From positions 26,790 through 90,789 of the forward strand of contig NZ_JADEVT010000013.1 of assembly GCF_030466625.1 (NCBI RefSeq): 64,000 bases of DNA. Direction: 5' to 3'. A program made the translations under genes and the position numbers. Source of the DNA: Nocardioides sp. ChNu-153. Lineage in GTDB: Bacteria > Actinomycetota > Actinomycetes > Propionibacteriales > Nocardioidaceae. Positions 36,579 through 45,406 of this stretch are shown piece after piece (within the stretch, counting starts at the first letter, position 1; each line of letters begins with the position of its first letter). A model generated the notes under the pieces. The model was not told the origin of the DNA. It did no database searches and was given only the letters and a program-made list of their open reading frames with translations.

Positions 36579-38836
36579 GACCGCTCCAGGTAGGCCGCGC
36601 CGGCGGACGTCTCGAGCTCGACGACCGCGGCGCCGAGCTGCGGCAGGCCGCGCAGGTCGGGGTCGTCGGCGAGCAGGGCGGTCGCCACCTCGCGGGCGGC
36701 GACGATGGTGCCCTCGTCGCGCAGCACGCGGAGGGTCTGCAGGCTGGAGCGCCGCCCGGACTGCGAGGCGCCCAGCACGTCGCCCTCCCGCCGCTGCTCC
36801 AGGTCGACGCGGGACAGCTCGAAGCCGTCGGTGGTCGCGGCGACGGCGTCGAGGCGCTCGCGGGCCGGGGTGCCGGCCGCGGCGTTGGTGACGAGCAGGC
36901 ACAGGCCGGGGAGGCCGCCCCGGCCGACGCGGCCGCGCAGCTGGTGGAGCTGGGAGACGCCGAACCGGTCGGCGTCGAGCAGCACCATCGTCGTCGCGTT
37001 CGCGACGTCGACGCCCACCTCGATGACGGTGGTCGAGACGAGCACGTCGACCTCGCCGGCGGCGAAGCGGCGCATCACCCGGTCCTTGTCGTCGGGGGCC
37101 ATCCGCCCGTGCAGGGCCTCCACCCGCAGGCCGGCCAGCGGGCCCTCGCGCAGCAGCGCGACGACGGACTCCACCGCGGCCGGGCGGGTGGTCGGCGGGG
37201 CGACCACCTCGCCCTCCGCGTCGAGGTCGACGGCGTCGCTCTCCCCCTGCTCGGCGGTCTCCTCGCTGATGCGGGGACACACGACGTAGGCCTGGTGGCC
37301 CTTCTCGACCTCCTCCCGCACCCGCTGCCAGGCGCGGTCGAGCCAGCGCGGCGCCTCGGCCAACGGCACGACGTTGGTCTGGATCGGGGCGCGCCCGGCC
37401 GGCAGCTCGCTGAGCACCGAGGTCTCGAGGTCGCCGAAGACGGTCATGGCGACCGTGCGTGGGATGGGTGTGGCGGTCATGACGAGCACGTGGGGCGGCT
37501 TCTCGGCCTTGTCGGTCAGCGCGGCGCGCTGCTCGACACCGAAGCGGTGCTGCTCGTCGACGACGACGAGGCCGAGGTCGGCGAACGACACCCTGTCCTC
37601 GAGCAGCGCGTGCGTGCCCACGACGATCCCCGCCTCCCCCGACGCGATCCGCAGGAGCGCCTCGCGCCGCTGCTGGGTCGTGCTCGACCCGGTGAGCAGG
37701 GCGAGGCCCGTCGCCTCGTCGGCCCCGCCCAGCATCCCCGGCTGCGCGAGGTCGCCGAGCAGGCGCCCGAGCGAGCGGTGGTGCTGCTGGGCGAGCACCT
37801 CGGTGGGGGCCAGCAGCACGGCCTGCCCGCCGGAGTCGACGACGCGGAGCATGGCCCGCAGGGCCACGAGGGTCTTGCCGGAGCCGACCTCGCCCTGGAG
37901 CAGCCGGTTCATGGGGTGGTCGGCCGCGAGGTCGGCCTCGATCTCGGCGCCGACGGCGACCTGGCCCGCCGTCAGCTCGAAGGGCAGGCGGGCGTCGAAG
38001 GCCGCGAGCAGGCCGCCCCGGGTGCCGTCGGGCCGCTCCCCCGTGCGCGGCGCGGCGGCGACGGCCCGCAGCGCGGCGCGTCGGCGGGCCAGCACGAGCT
38101 GGGTCACGAGGGCCTCGTCGAAGCGGAAGCGCTGCAGCCCGCGGGTCACGTCGGCCCACGAGTCGGGCTGGTGCACGCGCTCGAAGGCCTCGCGCACCCC
38201 CACCAGGTTCCGCTCCTCCCGCAGCCACTCGGGCAGCGGGTCGTCGGGCTCGGCGAGCACGCTCAGCGCGAAGGCCACCGCGGCCTGGAGGTCCCACGAC
38301 TCCACGCCGGCCGTCGCCGGGTAGACGGGGAAGAGCGCCCGCATGCCCGCGACCGCCGCCCGCGCGGCGTCGTCGCCGGGAGACGACGGGGCCGGACCCT
38401 CCAGCGGCACCATCGTCGGGTTCGTCAGCTGCCACTCGTCGCGGAACCGGTCGACCTTGCCGATGAAGACACCGAGGGTCCCCACCGCGTGCCGGTTCTC
38501 GAAGTGGGTCGCGATGCCCTTGTTGCGGGCGAAGTAGGTGAGCCGCAGCGACGGGCCGTCGGTGTCGAGGCGGACCTCGAGCCGGTACGCCGTGCGCTGC
38601 GTGCGCCGGTCCTGGTAGCTGCGCAGCCGGGCCTCGCCGACCCGGCCCACGATGCTGATGTGCTGGCCCGGCGCCAGGTCGGTGACCGTGCTGGGCTCGT
38701 CGACCTTCAGGTAGGTGCGGGGGAAGTGACGCAGCAGGTCGCCGACGGTGCGGATGCCGAGCTGCTCCTTGACCTTGCCGACCTTCTTCGCGGCCCCGCC
38801 CAGCACCGCCTCGACCGGGGAGTCGAGCGTGATCAC
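36575..38836 (-). CDS. recG: ATP-dependent DNA helicase RecG
   Basis: A 753-residue SF2 helicase that reverses stalled forks. The N-terminal OB/wedge domain (GQHISIVGRVGEARLRS) is followed by Walker A LLQGEVGSGKTLVALRAM, DEQH-box VVVDEQHRFG, TATPIPRT, and motif VI QLRGRVGRGG. GTG 38836 has GGAGG four bases upstream. The end overlaps the rsmD start (GTGA). Normal length for the family. Confidence 0.95.
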   Translation of the reverse strand: MITLDSPVEAVLGGAAKKVGKVKEQLGIRTVGDLLRHFPRTYLKVDEPSTVTDLAPGQHISIVGRVGEARLRSYQDRRTQRTAYRLEVRLDTDGPSLRLTYFARNKGIATHFENRHAVGTLGVFIGKVDRFRDEWQLTNPTMVPLEGPAPSSPGDDAARAAVAGMRALFPVYPATAGVESWDLQAAVAFALSVLAEPDDPLPEWLREERNLVGVREAFERVHQPDSWADVTRGLQRFRFDEALVTQLVLARRRAALRAVAAAPRTGERPDGTRGGLLAAFDARLPFELTAGQVAVGAEIEADLAADHPMNRLLQGEVGSGKTLVALRAMLRVVDSGGQAVLLAPTEVLAQQHHRSLGRLLGDLAQPGMLGGADEATGLALLTGSSTTQQRREALLRIASGEAGIVVGTHALLEDRVSFADLGLVVVDEQHRFGVEQRAALTDKAEKPPHVLVMTATPIPRTVAMTVFGDLETSVLSELPAGRAPIQTNVVPLAEAPRWLDRAWQRVREEVEKGHQAYVVCPRISEETAEQGESDAVDLDAEGEVVAPPTTRPAAVESVVALLREGPLAGLRVEALHGRMAPDDKDRVMRRFAAGEVDVLVSTTVIEVGVDVANATTMVLLDADRFGVSQLHQLRGRVGRGGLPGLCLLVTNAAAGTPARERLDAVAATTDGFELSRVDLEQRREGDVLGASQSGRRSSLQTLRVLRDEGTIVAAREVATALLADDPDLRGLPQLGAAVVELETSAGAAYLERS

Positions 38837-38870
38837 GCCGCCTCCCCCGTCCGGGCGCCGCCCACGCGGC

Positions 38871-40751
38871 TCACTCCACCGAGACCAGCAGCGCGTAGCG
38901 CGGCTGGCCCCCCTCGTAGGTGACGACGTCCACGCCCGGGTGCTCCTCCTCGACGTGCGCCGCCAGGCGGGCGGCGAGGTCGCCGGAGCCCGCCCCGGCC
39001 ACCACGGTGACCAGCTCCCCGCCCACCGCCAGCAGCCGGGTGACCACCTCGACCGCGACCGTCAGGCGGTCGTGCCCGACCACCGCGAAGTCGCCCATGA
39101 CGACGCCCAGCACGTCCCCGGCCTCGCACGGGCCCGCGGTGGTCATCGCGCGGCGCGACGCCTCCGTCACGGCGCCGTGGCGGCAGTGGCGCGCGGCGGA
39201 GGTCATCTCGAGCACGTCGGGCCCGAACGCCCGGCCCGGCTCGTGGACCGCCAGCGCGGCGAGACCCTGCACCTGGGCCCGGCTGGGCACCACCGCGACG
39301 ACGACGTCCCCGTCCTCCTCCGCCGTCCGGGCGGCGACCTCCGCCGTGCGCACCGAGTCGGGGTCGTTGGGCAGGATCACGACCTCGGCGGCCCCGGTCC
39401 GCCGTACCGCGTCGAGCAGCATGCCGGCCGACGGCCGCTCCCCCGGGCCGCCGGGCACCGCGACCGCGCCCGCCTCCTCGAACACGGCGGCCAGGCCGGG
39501 CCCGGCGCTCACCGCGACGACCGCCCGCCCCGTGCGGCGGTGCGGCGCGGCGGCGGACGTCCCGGCCTCGCCGGTCGCCCCCGCCTCGGCCACTCCGTCG
39601 CTCGCGCGCTCCGGGCGGTGGCCGTGCCCGTGCCCGTGACCCGCGCCGTCGTGGCGGGCGTGGTCGCGGAAGTGCGTGACCCGGATCTGGTGGGGCCGCC
39701 CGGCCGCCACGCCGGCCTCGATGGCGGCGCCGGCGTCGTCGACGTGCACGTGGACGTTCCACAGCCCCTCGGCGCCGATGACGACCAGCGAGTCCCCGAT
39801 CGCCGACAGCTGCTCGCGCAGCCGGGTGACAGCCGCGTCGTCGGACCGGTCGAGGAGGTACATGACCTCGTAGGCCGGGGTGTACGGCGGGGTGTAGCCC
39901 GGGAGGTGCGCCGGGGCGTGCGCCGCGCCGGACGACGCACCGTCCGTCGCCGGAGCGGGCGGGTGCCCCGAGGACGCCACCGAGGACGCCACCGGGGACG
40001 CCACCGGGATCGTGTGGTGGCCCAGGCGCACCGGGACGGGCAACGGGCGGCGACCGGTCAGTGCCGTCTCGGCGGCGTCGAGGATCACGCACAGCCCACG
40101 GCCGCCGGCGTCGACGACGCCCGCGGCGGCCAGGGCCGGGAGGAGCTCGGGGGTTCGGGCCAGCGCCTCGCGGGCGGCGGCGGCCGCGGCCACGTAGACG
40201 TCGCGGGACCGGGGGCGCTCGGCGCGCGCCGCCTGCTCGGCGGCCTCGCTCGCGGCGCGCGCCACGGTGAGCATGGTGCCCTCGACCGGCTCGCCCACGG
40301 CGGCGTAGCTGGCCCGCGTGGCCTCGGTGAGGCCGCCCGCGACGAGCACGGCGGTGCGGCGCCCGTCGGCCGCGGCCCCGAGGTGCGCCGCTACCGCCCC
40401 CAGCATCTGGGCGAGGATCACGCCGGAGTTGCCGCGGGCGCCGAGGAGCGCGCCGCGGGCCAGGGCCCGCAGGACGGTCGCGAGCTGCTCCGGGCCGACC
40501 TCGGCCGCGACGGGCCGGCCGGCGTGGGCGTCGCCGGCGATGCCGGCGAGACCGACGGCGTCGAGCGCCTGCACCATGGCCTCGCGCGCGGCCGACATGG
40601 TGAGGAACATGTTCGTGCCGGTGTCGCCGTCGGGCACGGGGAAGACGTTGAGGGCGTCGATCTCCTCGCGGGCGTCGGCCAGCGCGTCGGTGGCGATGTG
40701 GACGAAGCGGGCGACCACCTCGAGCCGCACGGGCTGTCCGGCACCGCTCAT
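38871..40751 (-). CDS. DAK2-domain protein (FakA/DhaL-like kinase)
   Basis: A 626-residue protein with an N-terminal DhaL/DAK2 ATP-binding domain: NVFPVPDGDTGTNMF (Mg-ATP Asp residues) and GARGNSGVILAQM. The C-terminal ~300 residues match the DAK1_2-like half of FakA. FakA-type enzymes phosphorylate fatty acids bound to FakB. The middle has a long Ser/Ala/Pro/His-rich insertion and a GHGHGHGH run, longer than in FakA (about 550 residues). ATG 40751 has GGAGG seven bases before it. Substrate is inferred from family only. Confidence 0.88.
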   Translation of the reverse strand: MSGAGQPVRLEVVARFVHIATDALADAREEIDALNVFPVPDGDTGTNMFLTMSAAREAMVQALDAVGLAGIAGDAHAGRPVAAEVGPEQLATVLRALARGALLGARGNSGVILAQMLGAVAAHLGAAADGRRTAVLVAGGLTEATRASYAAVGEPVEGTMLTVARAASEAAEQAARAERPRSRDVYVAAAAAAREALARTPELLPALAAAGVVDAGGRGLCVILDAAETALTGRRPLPVPVRLGHHTIPVASPVASSVASSGHPPAPATDGASSGAAHAPAHLPGYTPPYTPAYEVMYLLDRSDDAAVTRLREQLSAIGDSLVVIGAEGLWNVHVHVDDAGAAIEAGVAAGRPHQIRVTHFRDHARHDGAGHGHGHGHRPERASDGVAEAGATGEAGTSAAAPHRRTGRAVVAVSAGPGLAAVFEEAGAVAVPGGPGERPSAGMLLDAVRRTGAAEVVILPNDPDSVRTAEVAARTAEEDGDVVVAVVPSRAQVQGLAALAVHEPGRAFGPDVLEMTSAARHCRHGAVTEASRRAMTTAGPCEAGDVLGVVMGDFAVVGHDRLTVAVEVVTRLLAVGGELVTVVAGAGSGDLAARLAAHVEEEHPGVDVVTYEGGQPRYALLVSVE

Positions 40752-41062
40752 CTGGCCCCCTCCGCTCCGTGCTCCCCTGCGCCCGGACCCGTGCCCGGAC
40801 CCGTGCCTGCGCCCCCGCCGCCTCGCGCTGTCCGTCCGCGGGGGCGGGCGACGCTGCGGGAGGTGGCAGGATGCCACGTTAGCGGCGGCGGACCGCGCGG
40901 CGACCCCGTCGTCCCCCGGGTCTCCCCGGCCTCGCTCGGCGATTGGCCTGCTCCGCGCGCGATCGGCTACTCTCCTCCGGTTGCCTACGTGAACGTCGCC
41001 GCACCTCGTGCGGAGCCCACGTCGGCGTACGACTCGAACTGTTCTCGACTTCAGGAGTACCG
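40752..41062. other. Divergent intergenic region between the DAK2 gene and rpmB
   Basis: About 311 bases with no gene. The left part repeats a Pro-coding-like GTGCCCGGACC unit and carries a minus-strand TAACGT -10 candidate (40876-40881) for the DAK2 gene, which would give a leader of about 120 bases. The right part holds the rpmB promoter (40943-40973). No structured RNA was recognised. Confidence 0.6.
40943..40973 (+). promoter_or_regulatory. Candidate rpmB promoter
   Basis: -35 TTGGCC (40943-40948), 19-base spacer, -10 TACTCT (40968-40973), about 85 bases before the rpmB start. Same -35 hexamer as the DUF177-rpmF promoter. Confidence 0.45.
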
Positions 41063-41248
41063 GTGGCTGCCGTCTGTGACATCTGCGCCAAGAAGCCCGG
41101 CTTCGGCAACAACAGGCCGTGGTCGCGGAAGATCACGAAGCGTCGCTTCAACCCGAACATCCAGCGCGTCCGCGCCAAGGTCGGCGGCACGCCGACCCGG
41201 CTCAACGTCTGCACCGGCTGCCTCAAGGCCGGCAAGGTCACCCGCTGA
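41063..41248 (+). CDS. rpmB: 50S ribosomal protein L28
   Basis: A 61-residue L28: AAVCDICAKKPGFGNNRPWSR followed by KITKRRFNPNIQRVR. It has two CxxC pairs (CDIC, CTGC), so it is the zinc-binding form. GTG 41063 is preceded by AGGAG seven bases upstream. Followed by a bidirectional terminator. Confidence 0.97.
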   Translation: MAAVCDICAKKPGFGNNRPWSRKITKRRFNPNIQRVRAKVGGTPTRLNVCTGCLKAGKVTR

Positions 41249-41266
41249 CCTGAGCGCACCGACGCC

Positions 41267-41301
41267 CGAGGGCCCGTCCAGCACTGCTGGGCGGGCCCTC
41301 G
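41267..41301. terminator. Bidirectional terminator between rpmB and thiL
   Basis: CGAGGGCCCG (41267-41276) pairs with CGGGCCCTCG (41292-41301), with an inner CCAGCA/TGCTGG stem. It lies between two convergent stop codons, so it serves both genes. Confidence 0.75.
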
Positions 41302-41353
41302 TCGTCTCCCCGGGGGTACGGCGGACCCGGCGCGCTGCGGGCGGCCGGGCGGC

Positions 41354-42343
41354 TCAGAAGTGCTGCCAGCCGGTCGGGCCCTCGGGGGCGACGCCGTCCA
41401 CGGTGACGGGAGCGAGGGCCGCAGCCGGGTCGTGGGCGTGCACCCGGCCCACGACGGTCCAGCCGTCGGGCAGGGGGGCGTCCGCCGGGAAGGTGGCGAC
41501 GAGCGCGTGGTCGTCGCCGCCGGTCAGCACGAAGCCCAGGGGGTCCGCGCCGAGGGCCGAGCCCACCGCGTGGAGGGGCTCGGCGACGTCGAGGGCCGCC
41601 GTCTCCACGTCGATGCGGACCCCGGAGGCGACCGCGACGTGGCCGAGGTCGGCGAGCAGCCCGTCGGAGACGTCCACCATCGCGGTGGCGCCCGCCTCGG
41701 CGGCGGCCGGCCCCGCGTCGTACGGCGGCTCGGGGCGCCGGTAGGCCTCCACCAGCACCCGGGGCGAGCGGAAGCCGCGGCCCAGGACGGTCAGCCCGGC
41801 CGCCGCCCAGCCCTGCCGCCCGCAGAGCGCGACGACGTCGCCCGGGCGGGCGCCGGAGCGGAGCACGGGCCGCTGGGCCACCGACCCGAGCACGGTGACC
41901 GCGACCACCACGGCGTCGGCCCGCGTGACGTCGCCGCCGACCACGACGGCCCCGACGAGCCCCGCCTCGGCGACGAAGGCGTCGGTGAACTCCTCCACCC
42001 ACCGCAGCGGCAGGTCCTCGGGCAGCGCGAGCCCCAGGGTCAGGCTGGTCGCGCGGCCGCCCATCGCGTTGACGTCGGAGAGGTTCTGCGCCGCGGCGCG
42101 GTGGCCCACGTCGGCGGCCGAGCACCAGTCGCGGCGGAAGTGCCGGTCCTCGACGAGCAGGTCCGTCGAGACGACCGCGTGCCCGCGGCGGATCCGCAGC
42201 ACCGCCGCGTCGTCGCCCGGCCCCACGAGCACGTCGTCGTTGCCGCTCAGGCGGGAGACCACGGCCTGCACGACGCCGAACTCGCCGACGGCGGAGAGGG
42301 GGGTGTCGGCTCCGGTCGCGCGCGGCGGGCGGGGGTTCTCCAT
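41354..42343 (-). CDS. thiL: Thiamine-monophosphate kinase
   Basis: A 329-residue ThiL that converts thiamine phosphate to the active pyrophosphate. Motifs: GEFGVVQAVV start, VGPGDDAAVLRIR (Mg/ATP Asp), STDLLVEDRHFRRDW, GGDVTRAD, MVDVSDGLLADLGH, LTGGDDHALVATF. ATG 42343 begins MENPRPP; an upstream GTG (MWWDGG...) is less likely. Convergent with rpmB and divergent from DUF3515. Confidence 0.94.
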   Translation of the reverse strand: MENPRPPRATGADTPLSAVGEFGVVQAVVSRLSGNDDVLVGPGDDAAVLRIRRGHAVVSTDLLVEDRHFRRDWCSAADVGHRAAAQNLSDVNAMGGRATSLTLGLALPEDLPLRWVEEFTDAFVAEAGLVGAVVVGGDVTRADAVVVAVTVLGSVAQRPVLRSGARPGDVVALCGRQGWAAAGLTVLGRGFRSPRVLVEAYRRPEPPYDAGPAAAEAGATAMVDVSDGLLADLGHVAVASGVRIDVETAALDVAEPLHAVGSALGADPLGFVLTGGDDHALVATFPADAPLPDGWTVVGRVHAHDPAAALAPVTVDGVAPEGPTGWQHF

Positions 42344-42416
42344 CCCCCCATCCCACCAGACCCGCTCCCCCGCGACGGGCAGACCCGCCCCGCCCGACCC
42401 AGCGGCACCGCCCGGT

Positions 42417-42422
42417 AGGTTG
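42417..42422 (+). promoter_or_regulatory. Candidate -10 box of DUF3515 gene
   Basis: TAGGTT on the plus strand, 65 bases before the DUF3515 ATG. No good -35. GGAGG five bases before the ATG serves as Shine-Dalgarno. Confidence 0.3.
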
Positions 42423-42487
42423 ACCCGGCGCGCGGCCCCGCGAGGGCCCCGCCCGTCCCCGCCCCCCGCACCGCCCCGGAGGCCCCG

Positions 42488-43003
42488 ATGCCCGCCGCCC
42501 GCACGCGCCGCGCGCCGCGCGCCGTCACCCTGCTGGCCGGCGTCCTGGCGGCGCCGGGCGTCCTGGCCGGGTGCTCCGCGGGGCCGGTGCAGGTGGAGGG
42601 CGCCCTCCTGCTCGACGACCTGCCGGCGGAGCAGCGCGCGGCGTGCGCCGCGCTGCTGGAGGACCTGCCCGACGAGGTCGGTGGCGAGGAGGAGCGCGAC
42701 GTCGCGCCCGAGGGGGTCGCGGCCCGGGCCTGGGGGACGCCGGCGACCGTGGTCGTCTGCGGCGCGGAGCTGCCGGCGTCCTTCACCGACACCTCCGACT
42801 GCGAGGTGGTCGGCGAGGTCGGCTGGTACGCCGAGCCCGCGACGTACCAGGACCAGACGGTGGACGTCGTGGTCACGACGATCGGCCAGGAGCCCACCGT
42901 GCAGCTGCGCCTGCCGGCCGAGCGGCGCCCGCCGGTCGAGGAGGAGATCGACGTGGCCCCGGCGATCCTGGCGCACACCGAGCTCGTCGACCCCTGCTTC
43001 TGA
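42488..43003 (+). CDS. DUF3515 family lipoprotein
   Basis: A 171-residue predicted lipoprotein. Arg-rich signal (ARTRRAPRAVTLLAGVLAAPGVLAG) ending in the lipobox LAGC (Cys 29). The mature part has Cys at ACAALLED, VVCGAELP, DCEVVG and a final PCF. This family is actinobacterial and its gene is conserved next to thiL and ddl; function unknown. ATG 42488 with GGAGG before it. Confidence 0.85.
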   Translation: MPAARTRRAPRAVTLLAGVLAAPGVLAGCSAGPVQVEGALLLDDLPAEQRAACAALLEDLPDEVGGEEERDVAPEGVAARAWGTPATVVVCGAELPASFTDTSDCEVVGEVGWYAEPATYQDQTVDVVVTTIGQEPTVQLRLPAERRPPVEEEIDVAPAILAHTELVDPCF

Positions 43004-43033
43004 GCTCGGGCCCGGCTTCTGAGCGCGGGCCCG
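42996..43033. repeat. 19-bp tandem direct repeat spanning the DUF3515 stop
   Basis: GCTTCTGAGCTCGGGCCCG (42996-43014) is followed directly by GCTTCTGAGCGCGGGCCCG (43015-43033), differing at one base. The first copy contains the last codons and TGA, so the stop codon is duplicated 19 bases later. Confidence 0.8.
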
Positions 43034-43073
43034 GCGGGTCGGTCGGGCCGGGGTCGGTCGGCGGGGCCGCGGG

Positions 43074-44195
43074 TCAGCGCAGCCCGGTGTCGCGGGCCAG
43101 CGCGCCCCGCACCAGCCGGTCGACCAGCGTCGGGTAGTCGATGCCGCTCGCGGCCCACATGCGGGGGAACATCGACAGGCTCGTGAAGCCCGGCATCGTC
43201 TCCACCTCGTTGAGCACCACGCGGCCGTCGGGCATGACGAAGAAGTCGACGCGCGCGAGGCCCTCGCAGTCGAGCGCGTCGAAGGCCGCCACGGACAGCT
43301 CCTGCACGCGGGCGGCCACCTCGTCGGGCACGTCCGCAGGCACGTCGAGCGCCGTGTTCTCCTCCGGCAGGTACTTCGCCTCGAAGTCGTAGAACGAGTG
43401 CTCGGCGGTCACGCGGATCTCGGCGAGTGCGCTCGTCGTGTGGTCGCCGGCCCCTTCTCCGGCCAGCACGCCGCACTCGACCTCGCGCGCCCCGACCGCG
43501 GCGGCCTCGACCAGCACCTTCGGGTCGTGGCGGCGGGCCTCGGCGAGCGCGGCGTCGAGGTCGGCGAGGTCGTCGACCCGGGTGATGCCGAAGCTGGAGC
43601 CGGCCCGCGCGGGCTTGACGAAGACGGGGAGGCCGAGGGCGGCGACGCGCTCGCGCACGCCCACCTCGTCGCGCGCCCAGTCGCGCGGCGTGATCGCCAC
43701 CCAGGGCAGCACCGGCAGCCCGGCGGCCTCGAAGAGGCGCTTCATGTAGACCTTGTCGGTGCCGACCGCGGACGACAGCACGCCGGCGCCGACGTAGCGC
43801 ACGCCGGCCATCTCCAGCAGGCCCTGGAGCGTGCCGTCCTGGCCGAACGGCCCGTGCATCACGGGGAAGACGACGTCGACCTCGCCGAGCACGCGCGGCA
43901 CGTCGCCCGCGTCGCGCACGACGAGCTCGGGCGTCGCGCCGGGCGTCAGCTGCACGGCGGCGTCGCCGCGCACCTGCGGCAGCGCACCGCCCGGACCGAG
44001 CTCGAGCCGGTTGAGCGACGGGTCCTCGAGCACCCAGCGCCCGTCCGTCGCGATGCCGACGGGGACCACGTCGTACTGCTCCGGGTCGAGGGCGGCGATC
44101 ACGCTGCCGGCCGAGATGCACGAGATCGAGTGCTCCGCGGAGCGGCCCCCGAACACGACGGCCACGCGCGGACGACGGGGGGCGGACTCGCTCAT
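43074..44195 (-). CDS. ddl: D-alanine-D-alanine ligase
   Basis: A 373-residue Ddl, which makes D-Ala-D-Ala for peptidoglycan. N-terminal VVFGGRSAEHSISCISAGSV, then FPVMHGPFGQDGTLQGLLE, ATP-grasp lysines in VFVKPARAGSSFGI, and DFFVMPDGRVVLNEVETMPGF near the C-terminus. ATG 44195 is eight bases after a TAGGGT -10 box (leaderless). Divergent from the PLP gene. Confidence 0.95.
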   Translation of the reverse strand: MSESAPRRPRVAVVFGGRSAEHSISCISAGSVIAALDPEQYDVVPVGIATDGRWVLEDPSLNRLELGPGGALPQVRGDAAVQLTPGATPELVVRDAGDVPRVLGEVDVVFPVMHGPFGQDGTLQGLLEMAGVRYVGAGVLSSAVGTDKVYMKRLFEAAGLPVLPWVAITPRDWARDEVGVRERVAALGLPVFVKPARAGSSFGITRVDDLADLDAALAEARRHDPKVLVEAAAVGAREVECGVLAGEGAGDHTTSALAEIRVTAEHSFYDFEAKYLPEENTALDVPADVPDEVAARVQELSVAAFDALDCEGLARVDFFVMPDGRVVLNEVETMPGFTSLSMFPRMWAASGIDYPTLVDRLVRGALARDTGLR

Positions 44196-44203
44196 GGCGC
44201 TCG

Positions 44204-44209
44204 ACCCTA
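44204..44209 (-). promoter_or_regulatory. Leaderless-type -10 box of ddl
   Basis: TAGGGT on the minus strand, eight bases before the ddl ATG. No -35 element. Confidence 0.45.
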
Positions 44210-44270
44210 CCGGCCCCCTCCCCCGCTCCCGCGCACCCCGCGCGGCGACGGACCCCCGACGCCCACGCCG

Positions 44271-44276
44271 TACGCT
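44271..44276 (+). promoter_or_regulatory. Leaderless-type -10 box of the PLP lyase gene
   Basis: TACGCT on the plus strand, seven bases before the ATG at 44284, so transcription should begin at the A of the start codon. Confidence 0.5.
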
Positions 44277-44283
44277 GGCGGGC

Positions 44284-45402
44284 ATGCCCGAGCAGCCCTC
44301 CTCCCCCGGCACGACCCCCGTCCCCACCGGCTCCGACGGGCACCCGGCGGCCCTGCGGCCCGCCACCCGCGCGGTGCACGCGGGTCGTCCGGCCCGCACG
44401 CCCGACGCCCCCCTCAACACGCCGCTGACGATGGCCGCGACGTACGTCGGGGGCGGCGACGTGGAGTACGGGCGCTACGGCAACCCGACGTGGCTGGCCT
44501 TCGAGGAGACCCTCGGCAGCCTCGAGGGCGGCCGCGCGCTCGCCTTCTCCTCGGGCCTCGCCGCGGTGGCCGCGCTGCTCGACCTCGTCGCCCCGGACGG
44601 CGTCGTCGTGGCGCCGCAGCACTCCTACCAGGGCACGCTCGGCCAGCTGGGCGACCTCGAGCTGCGCGGCCGCGTGCGGACCCGGCTCGTCGACGTCGAG
44701 GACGTCGACGCCGTCACGGCCGCCTGCGAGGACGCCGCGCTGCTGTGGATCGAGTCGCCCACCAACCCGGCCCTCGAGGTCGCCGACATCCCGGCGCTCG
44801 CTGCGGCCGCGCACGCCGCCGGCGCGACCGTGGTCGTCGACAACACCTTCGCCACACCCCTGCTCCAGCAGCCGCTGGACCTGGGCGCCGACGTGGTGCT
44901 CCACTCCGCGACCAAGTTCCTGGCCGGGCACTCCGACGCGCTCCTCGGCGCCGTCGTGGTCCGCGACCCCCAGCTGTACGACGTGGTGAAGGGCCGCCGC
45001 GACCTGCTCGGCGCCGTGCCCGGCACCCTCGAGGCCTGGCTCGCGCTGCGCGGCCTGCGCACCCTGCACCTGCGGGTGGAGCGTGCCCAGGCCAACGCCG
45101 CGGAGCTCGTGCGGCGCCTCGAGGCGCACCCGGCCGTCTCGCGCGTCCGCTACCCCGGCTTCGGCGCGATCGTCGCGATCGAGCTCGCCGACGGCCCGCT
45201 CGCCGCGGACCTGCTGTGCCGCTCGACGCGGCTGTGGGTCTTCGCGACCAGCCTCGGGGGCGTGGAGTCCACGCTCGAGCGCCGCCGCCGCTGGAAGACC
45301 GAGGCGGCCACGATCCCGGAGTCGCTGGTGCGGCTCTCGGTCGGCGTCGAGGACGTCGACGACCTGTGGGACGACCTCGTCGCCGCGCTCGAGGCCCGCT
45401 GA
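44284..45402 (+). CDS. Cystathionine gamma-lyase/synthase-type PLP enzyme
   Basis: A 372-residue Cys/Met metabolism PLP enzyme. TRAVHAGRPARTPDAPLNTPLT start, YGRYGNPTWLAFEE, ALAFSSGLAAVAA, VVDNTFATPLLQQPLDLGAD, and the PLP Lys in HSATKFLAGHSDALLG. The C-terminus SLGGVESTLERRRRWKTE...IPESLVRLSVGVED is typical. It may release cysteine from cystathionine or perform a related elimination; the exact reaction is not certain. Leaderless ATG at 44284. Confidence 0.9.
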   Translation: MPEQPSSPGTTPVPTGSDGHPAALRPATRAVHAGRPARTPDAPLNTPLTMAATYVGGGDVEYGRYGNPTWLAFEETLGSLEGGRALAFSSGLAAVAALLDLVAPDGVVVAPQHSYQGTLGQLGDLELRGRVRTRLVDVEDVDAVTAACEDAALLWIESPTNPALEVADIPALAAAAHAAGATVVVDNTFATPLLQQPLDLGADVVLHSATKFLAGHSDALLGAVVVRDPQLYDVVKGRRDLLGAVPGTLEAWLALRGLRTLHLRVERAQANAAELVRRLEAHPAVSRVRYPGFGAIVAIELADGPLAADLLCRSTRLWVFATSLGGVESTLERRRRWKTEAATIPESLVRLSVGVEDVDDLWDDLVAALEAR

Positions 45403-45406
45403 GGCC

